Assembly: GCF_017348915.1 (NCBI RefSeq)
Contig: NZ_CP071383.1
Span: 1,426,001-1,490,000 of the forward strand
DNA: 64,000 nt
Direction: 5' to 3'
Source: Leclercia pneumoniae
GTDB lineage: Bacteria; Pseudomonadota; Gammaproteobacteria; Enterobacterales; Enterobacteriaceae
The position numbers were made by a program, and so were the translations under genes. The notes below the pieces were generated by a model. That model worked only from the letters and a program-made list of their open reading frames with translations. It was not told the DNA's origin and did not search any database. This document shows positions 54,481 through 64,000 of the stretch, piece after piece; the stretch's first letter is position 1, and each line of letters begins with the position of its first letter.

Positions 54481-55095
54481 ATGAAAAAAATCGCAATCGC
54501 CTGTGCATTACTGAGTAGCCTTGTCACCAGCAGCGTCTGGGCTGATGCCGCCAGCGACCTGAAAAGCCGTCTGGATAAAGTGAGCAGCTTCCATGCCAGC
54601 TTTACGCAGAAAGTCACCGACGGTAGCGGGAACGCGGTACAGGAAGGTCAAGGTGACCTGTGGGTTAAACGTCCTAACCTGTTTAACTGGCATATGACCC
54701 AGCCGGATGAAAGCATCCTTGTCTCCGACGGTAAAACCTTGTGGTTCTTTAACCCGTTTGTCGAGCAGGCCACGGCGACCTGGCTGAAAGATGCCACCAG
54801 CAATACGCCATTCATGCTGATTGCGCGTAACCAGTCCAGCGACTGGCAGCAGTACAACATTAAGCAGAATGGTGATGAATTTGTCCTGACGCCAAAAGGG
54901 AACAATGGCAATCTGAAGCAGTTCACCATCAACGTGAGCAGCAACGGCACCATCAATCAATTTGGTGCGGTTGAGCAAGACGACCAGCGCAGCAGCTATC
55001 AGCTCAAATCCCAGCAAAATGGCGCTGTAGACACATCAAAATTCACCTTTACCCCGCCGCAGGGCGTAACGGTGGATGACCAACGTAATAAGTAA
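54481..55095 (+). CDS. lolA: Outer-membrane lipoprotein carrier LolA
   Basis: 204-residue periplasmic chaperone that ferries lipoproteins from LolCDE to LolB. The start at 54481 yields the signal [21 protein letters not shown]; 40 open codons upstream are ignored. Mature segments such as FHASFTQKV and [18 protein letters not shown] form the half-barrel; the Arg in WVKRP helps hold the lid. It lies between ftsK and rarA, as in E. coli. Confidence 0.97.
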   Translation: MKKIAIACALLSSLVTSSVWADAASDLKSRLDKVSSFHASFTQKVTDGSGNAVQEGQGDLWVKRPNLFNWHMTQPDESILVSDGKTLWFFNPFVEQATATWLKDATSNTPFMLIARNQSSDWQQYNIKQNGDEFVLTPKGNNGNLKQFTINVSSNGTINQFGAVEQDDQRSSYQLKSQQNGAVDTSKFTFTPPQGVTVDDQRNK

Positions 55096-55104
55096 GAGGC
55101 GTGA

Positions 55105-56448
55105 GTGGGCAATCTGTCGCTCGATTTTTCAGATAATGCGTTTCAACCTCTGGCCGCCCGTATGCGGCCAGAAAATTTAGCGCAGTACATCGGCCAGCAA
55201 CATCTGCTGGCTGCGGGTAAACCGCTGCCACGAGCGATTGAGGCCGGGCATCTGCATTCAATGATCCTTTGGGGGCCGCCGGGTACGGGTAAAACGACCC
55301 TCGCTGAAGTCATTGCCCGCTATGCCAATGCAGATGTCGAGCGTATCTCTGCAGTGACCTCCGGCGTTAAGGAGATCCGCGAAGCGATAGAACGCGCGCG
55401 GCAGAACCGTAACGCCGGGCGTCGCACCATTCTTTTTGTTGATGAAGTTCATCGCTTCAACAAAAGCCAGCAAGATGCTTTTCTGCCGCATATCGAAGAT
55501 GGCACCATCACCTTTATTGGTGCGACCACCGAAAACCCCTCTTTTGAACTGAACTCGGCGCTGCTGTCCCGCGCGCGCGTCTATCTGCTTAAATCCCTTA
55601 CAACCGAGGATATTGAGCAGGTACTGACGCAGGCGATGGAGGACAAAGCGCGGGGCTATGGTGGTCAGGATATCGTTTTGCCCGATGAGACGCGTCGTGC
55701 CATTGCCGAGCTGGTGAACGGCGATGCGCGTCGGGCGCTGAACACCCTGGAAATGATGGCCGATATGGCCGAGCTGGACGGGGCCAGCAAGCGGGTGTTG
55801 AAGCCCGAATTATTGACGGAGATTGCCGGAGAGCGCAGCGCCCGCTTCGATAACAAAGGCGATCGGTTTTATGATCTTATCTCCGCTCTGCACAAATCGG
55901 TGCGCGGTAGCGCGCCGGATGCGGCGCTTTACTGGTATGCCCGTATCATCAGCGCAGGCGGCGACCCACTGTATGTAGCGCGGCGCTGCCTGGCGATTGC
56001 CTCGGAAGATGTAGGCAACGCCGATCCGCGTGCGATGCAGGTGGCCCTCTCAGCCTGGGATTGCTTCACGCGGGTGGGGCCAGCAGAGGGCGAGCGCGCC
56101 ATTGCGCAGGCCATTGTCTATCTGGCTTGCGCCCCCAAAAGTAACGCTGTTTATACGGCCTTCAAAGCCGCGATGGCGGATGCTCGCGAACGGCCAGACT
56201 ACGACGTGCCGGTGCATTTACGCAACGCCCCAACCAAGTTGATGAAGGAGATGGGCTACGGGCAGGCGTATCGCTATGCCCATGATGAGCCCAACGCATA
56301 CGCTGCCGGTGAGGAGTACTTCCCGCAGGAAATGGCACAAACGCGCTATTATCACCCCACAAACAGAGGTCTTGAAGGCAAGATTGGCGAAAAGCTCGCC
56401 TGGCTGGCCGGACAGGATCAAAATAGCCCTATAAAACGCTACCGTTAG
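55105..56448 (+). CDS. rarA: Replication-associated recombination protein RarA
   Basis: 447-residue AAA+ ATPase (MgsA/WRNIP1 family), E. coli length, from a GTG ([17 protein letters not shown]). Walker [13 protein letters not shown], Walker [11 protein letters not shown], and sensor IGATTENPS. It acts at stalled forks and gaps with RecA and SSB. It follows lolA by 9 bp, and AAGAGG is the ribosome site. Confidence 0.97.
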   Translation: MGNLSLDFSDNAFQPLAARMRPENLAQYIGQQHLLAAGKPLPRAIEAGHLHSMILWGPPGTGKTTLAEVIARYANADVERISAVTSGVKEIREAIERARQNRNAGRRTILFVDEVHRFNKSQQDAFLPHIEDGTITFIGATTENPSFELNSALLSRARVYLLKSLTTEDIEQVLTQAMEDKARGYGGQDIVLPDETRRAIAELVNGDARRALNTLEMMADMAELDGASKRVLKPELLTEIAGERSARFDNKGDRFYDLISALHKSVRGSAPDAALYWYARIISAGGDPLYVARRCLAIASEDVGNADPRAMQVALSAWDCFTRVGPAEGERAIAQAIVYLACAPKSNAVYTAFKAAMADARERPDYDVPVHLRNAPTKLMKEMGYGQAYRYAHDEPNAYAAGEEYFPQEMAQTRYYHPTNRGLEGKIGEKLAWLAGQDQNSPIKRYR

Positions 56449-56481
56449 GTCCATCGTTGCGGTAATGTTGGCACTGTACAC

Positions 56482-56561
56482 CCGCTCTACTTCAAGCTGC
56501 ATGTGCATTGGCTGCGCTTGCTTGCCGCCTTCGCGCAGCTTGAATTATCCAGGGTCTATTA
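56482..56561 (+). repeat. Internally deleted ERIC element
   Basis: The left arm CTCTACTTCAAGCTGCATGT...TTGGCTGCGC and right arm TTGCCGCCTTCGCGCAGCTTGAATTAT match the two ends of ERIC, with TTCAAGCTGC (56491-56500) and GCAGCTTGAA (56535-56544) as perfect inverted repeats. The central core hairpin is missing, leaving about 80 bp of the usual 127. It sits in the rarA-serS gap. Confidence 0.75.
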
Positions 56562-56599
56562 CTGTGACCGCAGGCTGTGGTTACTTTTTCCTCTTTTAA

Positions 56600-57913
<1,314 letters not shown>

Positions 57914-57928
57914 TTTGCTTTCAAGCAT

Positions 57929-57955
57929 AAAAAGCGCCTACGGGCGCTTTTTTTA
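57929..57955 (+). terminator. Rho-independent terminator of serS
   Basis: The stem AAAGCGCC / GGCGCTTT with loop TACG is followed by a T-run. Confidence 0.92.
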
Positions 57956-57965
57956 TCCCTTTGTT

Positions 57966-57979
57966 TTGACTCGACGCAA
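57966..57979 (+). promoter_or_regulatory. Possible FNR site upstream of dmsA
   Basis: TTGAC-TCGA-CGCAA is related to the TTGAT-N4-ATCAA FNR box, keeping TTGA and CAA. It is 144 bp ahead of the dmsA start. FNR activation of dmsABC is known in E. coli; this exact site is tentative. Confidence 0.4.
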
Positions 57980-58123
57980 TAACCCCTCCCTCTAAAGTAG
58001 TAATACTTCCCTGCAGATTTGCCAGCACAAAATACTGCTAAAGGGCTAATCTCGTTATTTATATAAGTATATAGCGGTAACTACCGCACTCTCTTTCTTT
58101 GTGAGCAACCAGAGCGAATAGCT

Positions 58124-60568
58124 ATGAAAATCAAAGCGCCAGAGGCTTTGCTGACAGCGGAAGTCAGTCGTCGTGGGTTAATGAAAACTACGGCGGTTGG
58201 CGGTCTGGCTGTGGCAAGTAGCGCGATCACACTCCCTTTTACCCGTCTGGCATCAGCCGCGAATGCGCTGGCGCCCGCAGGTGTAAATGAAAAGGTAGTC
58301 TGGAGCGCATGTACTGTTAACTGCGGCAGTCGCTGTCCACTGCGCATGCACGTTGTTGATGGCGAGATCAAATACGTCGAGACCGATAATACGGGCGATG
58401 ATAACTACGAAGGGCTGCATCAGGTACGCGCCTGTCTGCGCGGCCGCTCAATGCGTCGTCGGGTCTATAACCCGGATCGACTCAGGTATCCGATGAAGCG
58501 TGTGGGGAAACGTGGCGAAGGCAAATTTGAGCGTATCAGCTGGGAAGAGGCGTTCGATACCATCGCTGGCAATATGCAGCGCTTAATCAAAGAGTACGGT
58601 AACGAATCGATCTATCTGAATTACGGTACAGGTACGTTAGGCGGTACCTTAACGCGCTCCTGGCCGCCGGGTAAGACGCTTATTGCCCGTCTGATGAACT
58701 GCTGCGGCGGATACCTGAACCACTATGGTGACTACTCCACCGCCCAGATTGCCGCCGGTCTGAACTATACCTATGGCGGCTGGGCCGATGGCAATAGCCC
58801 GTCCGATATCGAAAATAGCCAGTTGGTCGTGCTGTTCGGTAATAACCCCGGTGAAACACGCATGAGCGGCGGCGGGGTCACTTACTATGTAGAGCAGGCC
58901 CGCGAAAAATCCAGTGCGCGGATGATCATCATTGACCCGCGCTATACCGATACTGGCGCAGGGCGTGAGGATGAGTGGATCCCTATCCGTCCAGGCACCG
59001 ATGCCGCGCTGATCTCGGCGCTGGCATGGGTAATGATCACGGAAAACCTCGTTGATCAGCCTTTCCTCGACAAATATTGCGTGGGATACGATGAAACCAC
59101 GCTGCCTGCAGGCGCACCGGCTAATGGTCATTACAAAGCCTGGATTCTGGGCCAGGGCAATGACGGTATCGCCAAAACGCCGGCCTGGGCCTCTGCGATT
59201 ACCGGCATTCCACAAGAACGGATCGTCAAGCTGGCGCGTGAAATCGCCGGGGCGAAACCGGCCTTTATTTCACAGGGGTGGGGGCCGCAGCGCCATGCCA
59301 ACGGCGAGCTGGTCTCCCGTGCCATTGCCATGCTGGCGATCCTGACCGGTAACGTAGGGATCCACGGCGGCAACAGCGGGGCGCGAGAAGGCTCTTACTC
59401 TCTCCCGTTTGAGCGGATGCCAACCCTTGAAAACCCGGTGCAGACCAGTATCTCCATGTTTATGTGGACCGATGCCATCGAGCGCGGTCCGGAAATGACC
59501 GCTACCCGCGACGGTGTACGCGGTAAAGATAAGCTGGACGTGCCGATTAAAATGATCTGGAACTATGCCGGTAACTGCCTCATTAACCAGCACTCGCAGA
59601 TCAACCGCACCCACGAAATCCTCCAGGATGACAAAAAATGCGAGCTGATTGTGGTCATTGACTGCCACATGACCTCATCTGCGAAGTATGCCGATATCCT
59701 GCTGCCGGACTGCACCGCATCTGAGCAGATGGATTTCGCACTGGATGCCTCATGCGGCAACATGGCCTACGTCATTTTTGCCGATCAGGCCATCAAGCCG
59801 CGCTTCGAATGCAAAACCATCTATGAGATGACCACCGAGCTGGCGAAGCGCATGGGCGTGGCGCAACAGTTCACCGAGGGGCGTACTCAGGAAGGGTGGA
59901 TGCGACATCTTTATGAGCAATCCCGCGAGGCGATCCCGGATCTGCTTCCTTTTGACGAATTTCGTAAGCAAGGCATCTACAAACAACGCGATCCGGAAGG
60001 ACACCACGTGGCTTATAAAGCCTTCCGCGCCGACCCCGTAGCCAATCCGCTGACCACACCGTCAGGCAAAATTGAGATCTACTCCGCGCAGCTGGCTGAG
60101 ATAGCGGCCACCTGGGAGCTGGAAAAAGGCGACGTGATTGATCCGCTTCCGGTTTATAGCCCGGGCTTTGAAAACTATGACGACCCGCAGAGCAAGGATT
60201 ATCCGCTGCAATTAACCGGGTTCCACTATAAAGCGCGTACTCACTCAACCTATGGCAATGTCGATGTATTGAAGGCGGCCTGCCGCCAGGAGATATGGAT
60301 CAATCCGCTCGATGCGCAAAAGCGAGGCATTAAAAATGGCGATCGCGTGCGTATCTACAACGGTCGCGGTGAAGTACATATTGAGGCCAAAGTGACGCCC
60401 CGCATCTTGCCTGGCGTGGTCGCGTTAGGGGAGGGGGCCTGGTACAACCCGGATGCTAACCGCGTCGATCAGGCGGGCTGCATCAATGTGCTTACGACGC
60501 AGCGGCCTTCACCGTTGGCAAAGGGCAACCCATCACACAGTAACCTGGTCCAGGTTGAGAAGGCATAA
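58124..60568 (+). CDS. dmsA: Dimethyl sulfoxide reductase catalytic subunit DmsA
   Basis: 814-residue Mo-bisMGD oxidoreductase, E. coli length, that reduces DMSO and related S- and N-oxides as terminal acceptors. A twin-arginine leader (SRRGLMKTTAVGG) routes it through Tat. The N-terminal cluster motif ACTVNCGSRCPLRMHV with a downstream RACLRG holds the FS0 cluster; WPPGKT and NHYGDYS line the active-site region with the Mo-coordinating serine in the HYGDYSTA context. Electrons arrive from menaquinol through DmsC and DmsB. First gene of dmsABC. Confidence 0.98.
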   Translation: MKIKAPEALLTAEVSRRGLMKTTAVGGLAVASSAITLPFTRLASAANALAPAGVNEKVVWSACTVNCGSRCPLRMHVVDGEIKYVETDNTGDDNYEGLHQVRACLRGRSMRRRVYNPDRLRYPMKRVGKRGEGKFERISWEEAFDTIAGNMQRLIKEYGNESIYLNYGTGTLGGTLTRSWPPGKTLIARLMNCCGGYLNHYGDYSTAQIAAGLNYTYGGWADGNSPSDIENSQLVVLFGNNPGETRMSGGGVTYYVEQAREKSSARMIIIDPRYTDTGAGREDEWIPIRPGTDAALISALAWVMITENLVDQPFLDKYCVGYDETTLPAGAPANGHYKAWILGQGNDGIAKTPAWASAITGIPQERIVKLAREIAGAKPAFISQGWGPQRHANGELVSRAIAMLAILTGNVGIHGGNSGAREGSYSLPFERMPTLENPVQTSISMFMWTDAIERGPEMTATRDGVRGKDKLDVPIKMIWNYAGNCLINQHSQINRTHEILQDDKKCELIVVIDCHMTSSAKYADILLPDCTASEQMDFALDASCGNMAYVIFADQAIKPRFECKTIYEMTTELAKRMGVAQQFTEGRTQEGWMRHLYEQSREAIPDLLPFDEFRKQGIYKQRDPEGHHVAYKAFRADPVANPLTTPSGKIEIYSAQLAEIAATWELEKGDVIDPLPVYSPGFENYDDPQSKDYPLQLTGFHYKARTHSTYGNVDVLKAACRQEIWINPLDAQKRGIKNGDRVRIYNGRGEVHIEAKVTPRILPGVVALGEGAWYNPDANRVDQAGCINVLTTQRPSPLAKGNPSHSNLVQVEKA

Positions 60569-60578
60569 GGAGTAGCCG

Positions 60579-61196
60579 ATGACCACTCAGTATGGATTTT
60601 ATATTGACTCCAGCCGCTGCACCGGGTGCAAAACCTGCGAGCTGGCCTGTAAAGATTACAAAGATCTGACCCCGGATGTGAGCTTCCGTCGCATTTATGA
60701 ATACGCAGGGGGCGACTGGCAGGAGGATAACGGTGTCTGGCAGCAAAACGTCTTTGCCTACTATCTGTCGATTGCCTGTAACCACTGCGAAGACCCGGCC
60801 TGCACCAAAGTCTGCCCGAGCGGCGCCATGCACAAGCGGGAAGACGGCTTTGTGGTGGTTAACGAAGAAGTTTGCATTGGCTGCCGCTATTGCCATATGG
60901 CCTGCCCGTACGGCGCGCCACAGTACAACGCCGCCAAAGGCCACATGACCAAATGCGATGGCTGTTACGATCGCGTGGCAGAGGGCAAAAAGCCGGTCTG
61001 CGTGGAGTCCTGCCCGCTGCGTGCACTGGACTTCGGCCCGATCGACGAGCTGCGGCAGAAACACGGCAAGCTGGCAGCCGTTGCGCCGCTGCCGTCGGCG
61101 CACTTTACGAAACCAAGTATTGTCATTAAACCCAATGCCAACAGCCGACCGACAGGTGATACCACCGGCTATCTGGCCAATCCGAAGGAGGTGTGA
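60579..61196 (+). CDS. dmsB: Dimethyl sulfoxide reductase iron-sulfur subunit DmsB
   Basis: 205-residue electron-transfer subunit with four 4Fe-4S clusters: CTGCKTCELAC, CNHCEDPACTKVCP, CIGCRYCHMACP, and CDGCYDRV with CVESCP. It transfers electrons from DmsC to DmsA and is carried with DmsA by Tat. It starts 10 bp after dmsA with AAGGAG and is followed directly by dmsC. Confidence 0.98.
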   Translation: MTTQYGFYIDSSRCTGCKTCELACKDYKDLTPDVSFRRIYEYAGGDWQEDNGVWQQNVFAYYLSIACNHCEDPACTKVCPSGAMHKREDGFVVVNEEVCIGCRYCHMACPYGAPQYNAAKGHMTKCDGCYDRVAEGKKPVCVESCPLRALDFGPIDELRQKHGKLAAVAPLPSAHFTKPSIVIKPNANSRPTGDTTGYLANPKEV

Positions 61197-61197
61197 G

Positions 61198-62061
61198 ATG
61201 GGAAGCGGATGGCATGAATGGCCGTTAATGATCTTCACGGTGTTTGGGCAGTGCGTGGTGGGAGGCTTTATTGTCCTCTCATTGGCGCTGTTAAAAGGGT
61301 CGTTGCGGGCAGATAAACAGCAACGGCTGATAGGCACCATGTTTGGGCTATGGGTGCTAATGGGAATCGGTTTTATCGCCTCTACCCTGCACCTGGGTTC
61401 GCCGATGCGGGCATTCAATTCCCTGAATCGTATTGGTGATTCGGCACTCAGCAACGAAATTGCCAGCGGCGCACTCTTCTTTGCAGTTGGTGGGCTTGGC
61501 TGGCTGCTGGCGATAGTGAAAAAACTGCCTGCGGGTCTGCGTACGCTGTGGTTGATCGTCACCATGGTGCTCGGCGTGATCTTCGTCTGGATGATGGTGC
61601 GGGTCTATAACACCATCGACACGGTACCGACGTGGTACAGCGTCTGGACGCCACTGAGCTTCTTCCTGACTCTGTTTATTGGCGGGCCGCTGCTGGGTTA
61701 TCTGTTACTGCGTATAGCGGATGTTGACGGCTGGGCAATGCGTCTGCTGCCGGTCATCACGCTCATTGCGTTGACGGTAAGCGTGGTGGTGGCGCTGATG
61801 CAGGGGGCAGAGCTGGCGACTATCCATAGCGCTATCCAGCAGGCCTCGTCGCTGGTACCGGCATACGGTTCCCTGATGGCCTGGCGGGTGGTGATTCTGG
61901 TCGCCGCGCTGGTGTGTTGGATTGTGCCCCAACTGAAAGGGAATCAGCCTGCGCTGCCGCTTCTCTCACTGGCTTTTATACTGGTGTTGGTTGGTGAAAT
62001 GATTGGCCGTGGCGTCTTTTATGGTCTGCATATGACGGTGGGTATGGCTGTCGCAAGTTAA
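61198..62061 (+). CDS. dmsC: Dimethyl sulfoxide reductase membrane anchor DmsC
   Basis: 287-residue NrfD/DmsC-type anchor, exact E. coli length with the ATG at 61198 (MGSGWHEWPLMIF); the frame is open upstream within dmsB. Eight transmembrane helices are visible. It oxidises menaquinol and holds DmsAB at the membrane. AAGGAGGTG lies just ahead, and a terminator follows at 62081. Confidence 0.97.
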   Translation: MGSGWHEWPLMIFTVFGQCVVGGFIVLSLALLKGSLRADKQQRLIGTMFGLWVLMGIGFIASTLHLGSPMRAFNSLNRIGDSALSNEIASGALFFAVGGLGWLLAIVKKLPAGLRTLWLIVTMVLGVIFVWMMVRVYNTIDTVPTWYSVWTPLSFFLTLFIGGPLLGYLLLRIADVDGWAMRLLPVITLIALTVSVVVALMQGAELATIHSAIQQASSLVPAYGSLMAWRVVILVAALVCWIVPQLKGNQPALPLLSLAFILVLVGEMIGRGVFYGLHMTVGMAVAS

Positions 62062-62080
62062 CGCGTTTTTTTGTTATATC

Positions 62081-62114
62081 AAGCCGGGCCGCCGTGCCCG
62101 GCTTTCTCTTTTTT
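62081..62114 (+). terminator. Rho-independent terminator of dmsABC
   Basis: The stem AAGCCGGGC / GCCCGGCTT with a short loop is followed by TCTCTTTTTTC. Confidence 0.88.
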
Positions 62115-62335
62115 CTTCATGAAATTTTTCAACTGAGCGTTTCGCTTGCAATAAACATTAAATCAATAAAAACAGTGGGATGAATTCTGCTGAGTGCGCC
62201 ACATTGCTTAGCAGGATTAGTTTTATCAATCGACGTGGAACAAATCGTGCGAGGCCCTGAAACCGGTGGATTGACTTTGTTTTTACCAGTGGCATGATGC
62301 GCACGAAATCTATACTTCCTCACGGTTTTTAATCC

Positions 62336-63484
62336 ATGTCCACCTATACCCGGCCAGTGCTGTTACTGCTCTGCGGCCTTCTTTTGTTGACGCTGGCGAT
62401 TGCGGTGTTAAATACCCTCGTCCCGCTTTGGCTCGCCCATGAAAACTTACCGACCTGGCAGGTGGGTATGGTTAGCTCGTCTTTCTTTACGGGTAACCTG
62501 CTTGGCACCTTAATGACGGGAAGCCTGATCAAACGTTTTGGTTTTAACCGTAGCTATTATGTGGCGTCGCTGATATTTGCCGTGGGATGTGCCGGATTAG
62601 GGCTGATGGTGGGTTTCTGGAGCTGGATGGTCTGGCGTTTTATTGCGGGCGTGGGCTGCGCGATGATCTGGGTGGTCGTGGAAAGTGCGCTGATGTGCAG
62701 CGGAACCTCCCGCAACCGTGGGCGTCTGCTGGCTGCCTATATGATGGTTTACTACATCGGTACCGTGCTGGGACAGTTAATGGTCAGCAAATTCCCGACC
62801 GACTTGATGAGCGTGCTGCCGTGGGTCACCGGCATGGTGCTGGCGGCGATCCTGCCTCTGCTCTTTACGCGCATTGTGAACCAACATAGCGAACATCAGG
62901 AAGCCACGCACGTCTGGCCGATGCTGAGATTGCGCCAGGCGCGTCTGGGCGTTAATGGATGTATTATTTCCGGCATTGTACTGGGTTCACTCTATGGCCT
63001 GATGCCGCTCTATCTGAATCACCAGGGCGTCAGCGATTCCGGAATTGGCTTCTGGATGGCGGTGATGGTCAGTGCCGGCATCGTCGGGCAGTGGCCTGTC
63101 GGCCGCCTTGCCGACCGTTTTGGTCGCCTGCTGGTTTTGCGCGTACAGGTATTCGTGGTGATCATGGGTTGTCTGGCGATGCTTAGCAACGCGGCGATGG
63201 CGCCCGCGCTATTTATTTTAGGCGCAGCGGGCTTTACGCTCTATCCGGTAGCGATGGCCTGGGCCTGCGAGAAAGTAGAACATCATCAGCTGGTCGCAAT
63301 GAACCAGGCGCTGCTGCTGAGCTACACGATTGGCAGTTTGTTGGGGCCCACCTTTACTGCCATGCTGATGCAGAACTATTCCGACAATTTGTTGTTCATC
63401 ATGATTGCCAGCGTGTCGTTTATCTATCTGTTGATGTTGCTGCGCAAAGCGGGCAAGCATCCAACCCCGGTGGCACATGCCTGA
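62336..63484 (+). CDS. ycaD: Major facilitator superfamily transporter YcaD
   Basis: 382-residue MFS protein orthologous to E. coli YcaD (382), with twelve transmembrane helices. Conserved stretches include [13 protein letters not shown] helix 2 ([18 protein letters not shown]), [20 protein letters not shown] and the loop motif [14 protein letters not shown]. The substrate is unknown. In E. coli ycaC lies between dmsC and ycaD; only 274 bp of non-coding sequence is present here. Confidence 0.95.
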   Translation: MSTYTRPVLLLLCGLLLLTLAIAVLNTLVPLWLAHENLPTWQVGMVSSSFFTGNLLGTLMTGSLIKRFGFNRSYYVASLIFAVGCAGLGLMVGFWSWMVWRFIAGVGCAMIWVVVESALMCSGTSRNRGRLLAAYMMVYYIGTVLGQLMVSKFPTDLMSVLPWVTGMVLAAILPLLFTRIVNQHSEHQEATHVWPMLRLRQARLGVNGCIISGIVLGSLYGLMPLYLNHQGVSDSGIGFWMAVMVSAGIVGQWPVGRLADRFGRLLVLRVQVFVVIMGCLAMLSNAAMAPALFILGAAGFTLYPVAMAWACEKVEHHQLVAMNQALLLSYTIGSLLGPTFTAMLMQNYSDNLLFIMIASVSFIYLLMLLRKAGKHPTPVAHA

Positions 63485-63489
63485 TTAAA

Positions 63490-63517
63490 TAAAAGCCTGT
63501 CGATGACAGGCTTTTTT
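63490..63517 (+). terminator. Rho-independent terminator of ycaD
   Basis: The stem AAAGCCTGTC / GACAGGCTTT with a short loop is followed by a T-run. Confidence 0.92.
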
Positions 63518-63607
63518 GTCCTCATTATATATCAGAGTTTTACGCATTGTTTGTTTATTACGCCAGGTAATAATTCACACGAGTACTACCACAATAAGGC
63601 AGCAATC

Positions 63608-64000
63608 ATGTCTACTCGTCGTTTTACCACTACAGCGCTGGCGATAGTGTTGTCCTTAAGCTTTGCAACCGTACCTGCGATGGCTAATCCGGGAAATGGA
63701 AATGGCCACGGTAACGGGCAGGGTAATAGCGGCAATCATGGCAACGGCAATGCCAATAAAGGTAATGCTGGCAACCCGGACCATAAACAAAAAAACGGTC
63801 ATCAGAACCAGGGCAAATCAAATAAAAGCGTCAGGGATGATGTCGATGCCCGCGTCAGCTACGATCATGCCCGGCATCTGGCGTTGAATTACGGCTTAAC
63901 GGGGTATGATTCACTGCCGCCGGGGATTGCGAAAAACCTTGCGCGCGGCAAACCTCTGCCTCCGGGCATCGCGAAAAAAGCCGTTCCGGCGTCGATGCTG
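63608..64000 (+). CDS. CigR-family (RcnB-like) exported protein, cut by the window end
   Basis: The frame opens at the ATG at 63608 and is still open at the last base (131 codons). The signal peptide MSTRRFTTTALAIVLSLSFA ends near AMA-N. A Gly/Asn/His-rich low-complexity region (about residues 29-72, GNGNGHGNGQGNSGNHG) follows, then the CigR family core with two PPGIAK repeats (SLPPGIAKNLARGKPL and PLPPGIAKKAVP). Salmonella CigR is an anti-virulence membrane protein; others in the family are uncharacterised. The C-terminal transmembrane part expected for CigR lies beyond the window. E. coli has ycaM near here. Confidence 0.8.
   Translation, partial: MSTRRFTTTALAIVLSLSFATVPAMANPGNGNGHGNGQGNSGNHGNGNANKGNAGNPDHKQKNGHQNQGKSNKSVRDDVDARVSYDHARHLALNYGLTGYDSLPPGIAKNLARGKPLPPGIAKKAVPASML

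Overview
This window looks like chromosomal DNA from an Enterobacteriaceae species close to the Enterobacter/Leclercia/Lelliottia/Klebsiella group. The judgement rests on near-identical E. coli-type housekeeping proteins, E. coli K-12-like gene order and ERIC repeats; the species cannot be named from the sequence alone. No rRNA, tRNA, CRISPR array, insertion sequence or prophage was found.

Layout. (1) 1-5060, backbone: an ArgR-box pair facing the unseen artJ, the arginine ABC transporter artPIQM (minus strand), the lipoprotein ybjP, then ybjQ-amiD. (2) About 5100-22630, accessory block lying between amiD and ybjS, which are neighbours in E. coli K-12: a frameshifted IprA-like regulator, gspB-gspA (minus), a divergent type II secretion operon gspCDEFGHIJKLM-gspO (plus), a large modular GH18 chitinase, and a small secreted lytic transglycosylase. 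(3) 22606-39562, backbone: ybjS, ybjT-ltaE-poxB, an additional DoxX-family membrane protein, hcr-hcp, lysO, aqpZ, ybjD, ybjX, macAB, cspD. (4) 39868-50453: clpS-clpA, an unrecognised 146-residue ORF where E. coli has tRNA-Ser serW, infA, aat, an ERIC element with an insert, cydDC, trxB, lrp. (5) 50587-64000: ftsK-lolA-rarA, a deleted ERIC copy, serS, dmsABC, ycaD, and the start of a CigR-family gene cut by the window end.

The most notable region is the accessory block. It encodes nearly all of a type II secretion machine with a likely chitinase substrate next to it. Three components carry lesions: the prepilin peptidase gspO has an in-frame TAG directly after its fourth zinc-motif cysteine, the regulator has a one-base frameshift, and GspA lacks recognisable Walker A and B motifs. 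Either the system is decaying, depends on a peptidase or regulator elsewhere, or reads through the amber codon. Neither gspN nor gspS is present.

The backbone genes group into arginine uptake (art), envelope maintenance (amiD, lolA, lysO, macAB, ftsK), nitrosative and anaerobic physiology (hcp-hcr with an NsrR-like site; dmsABC with an FNR-like site; cydDC; poxB), and proteolysis and translation (clpSA, aat, infA, serS).
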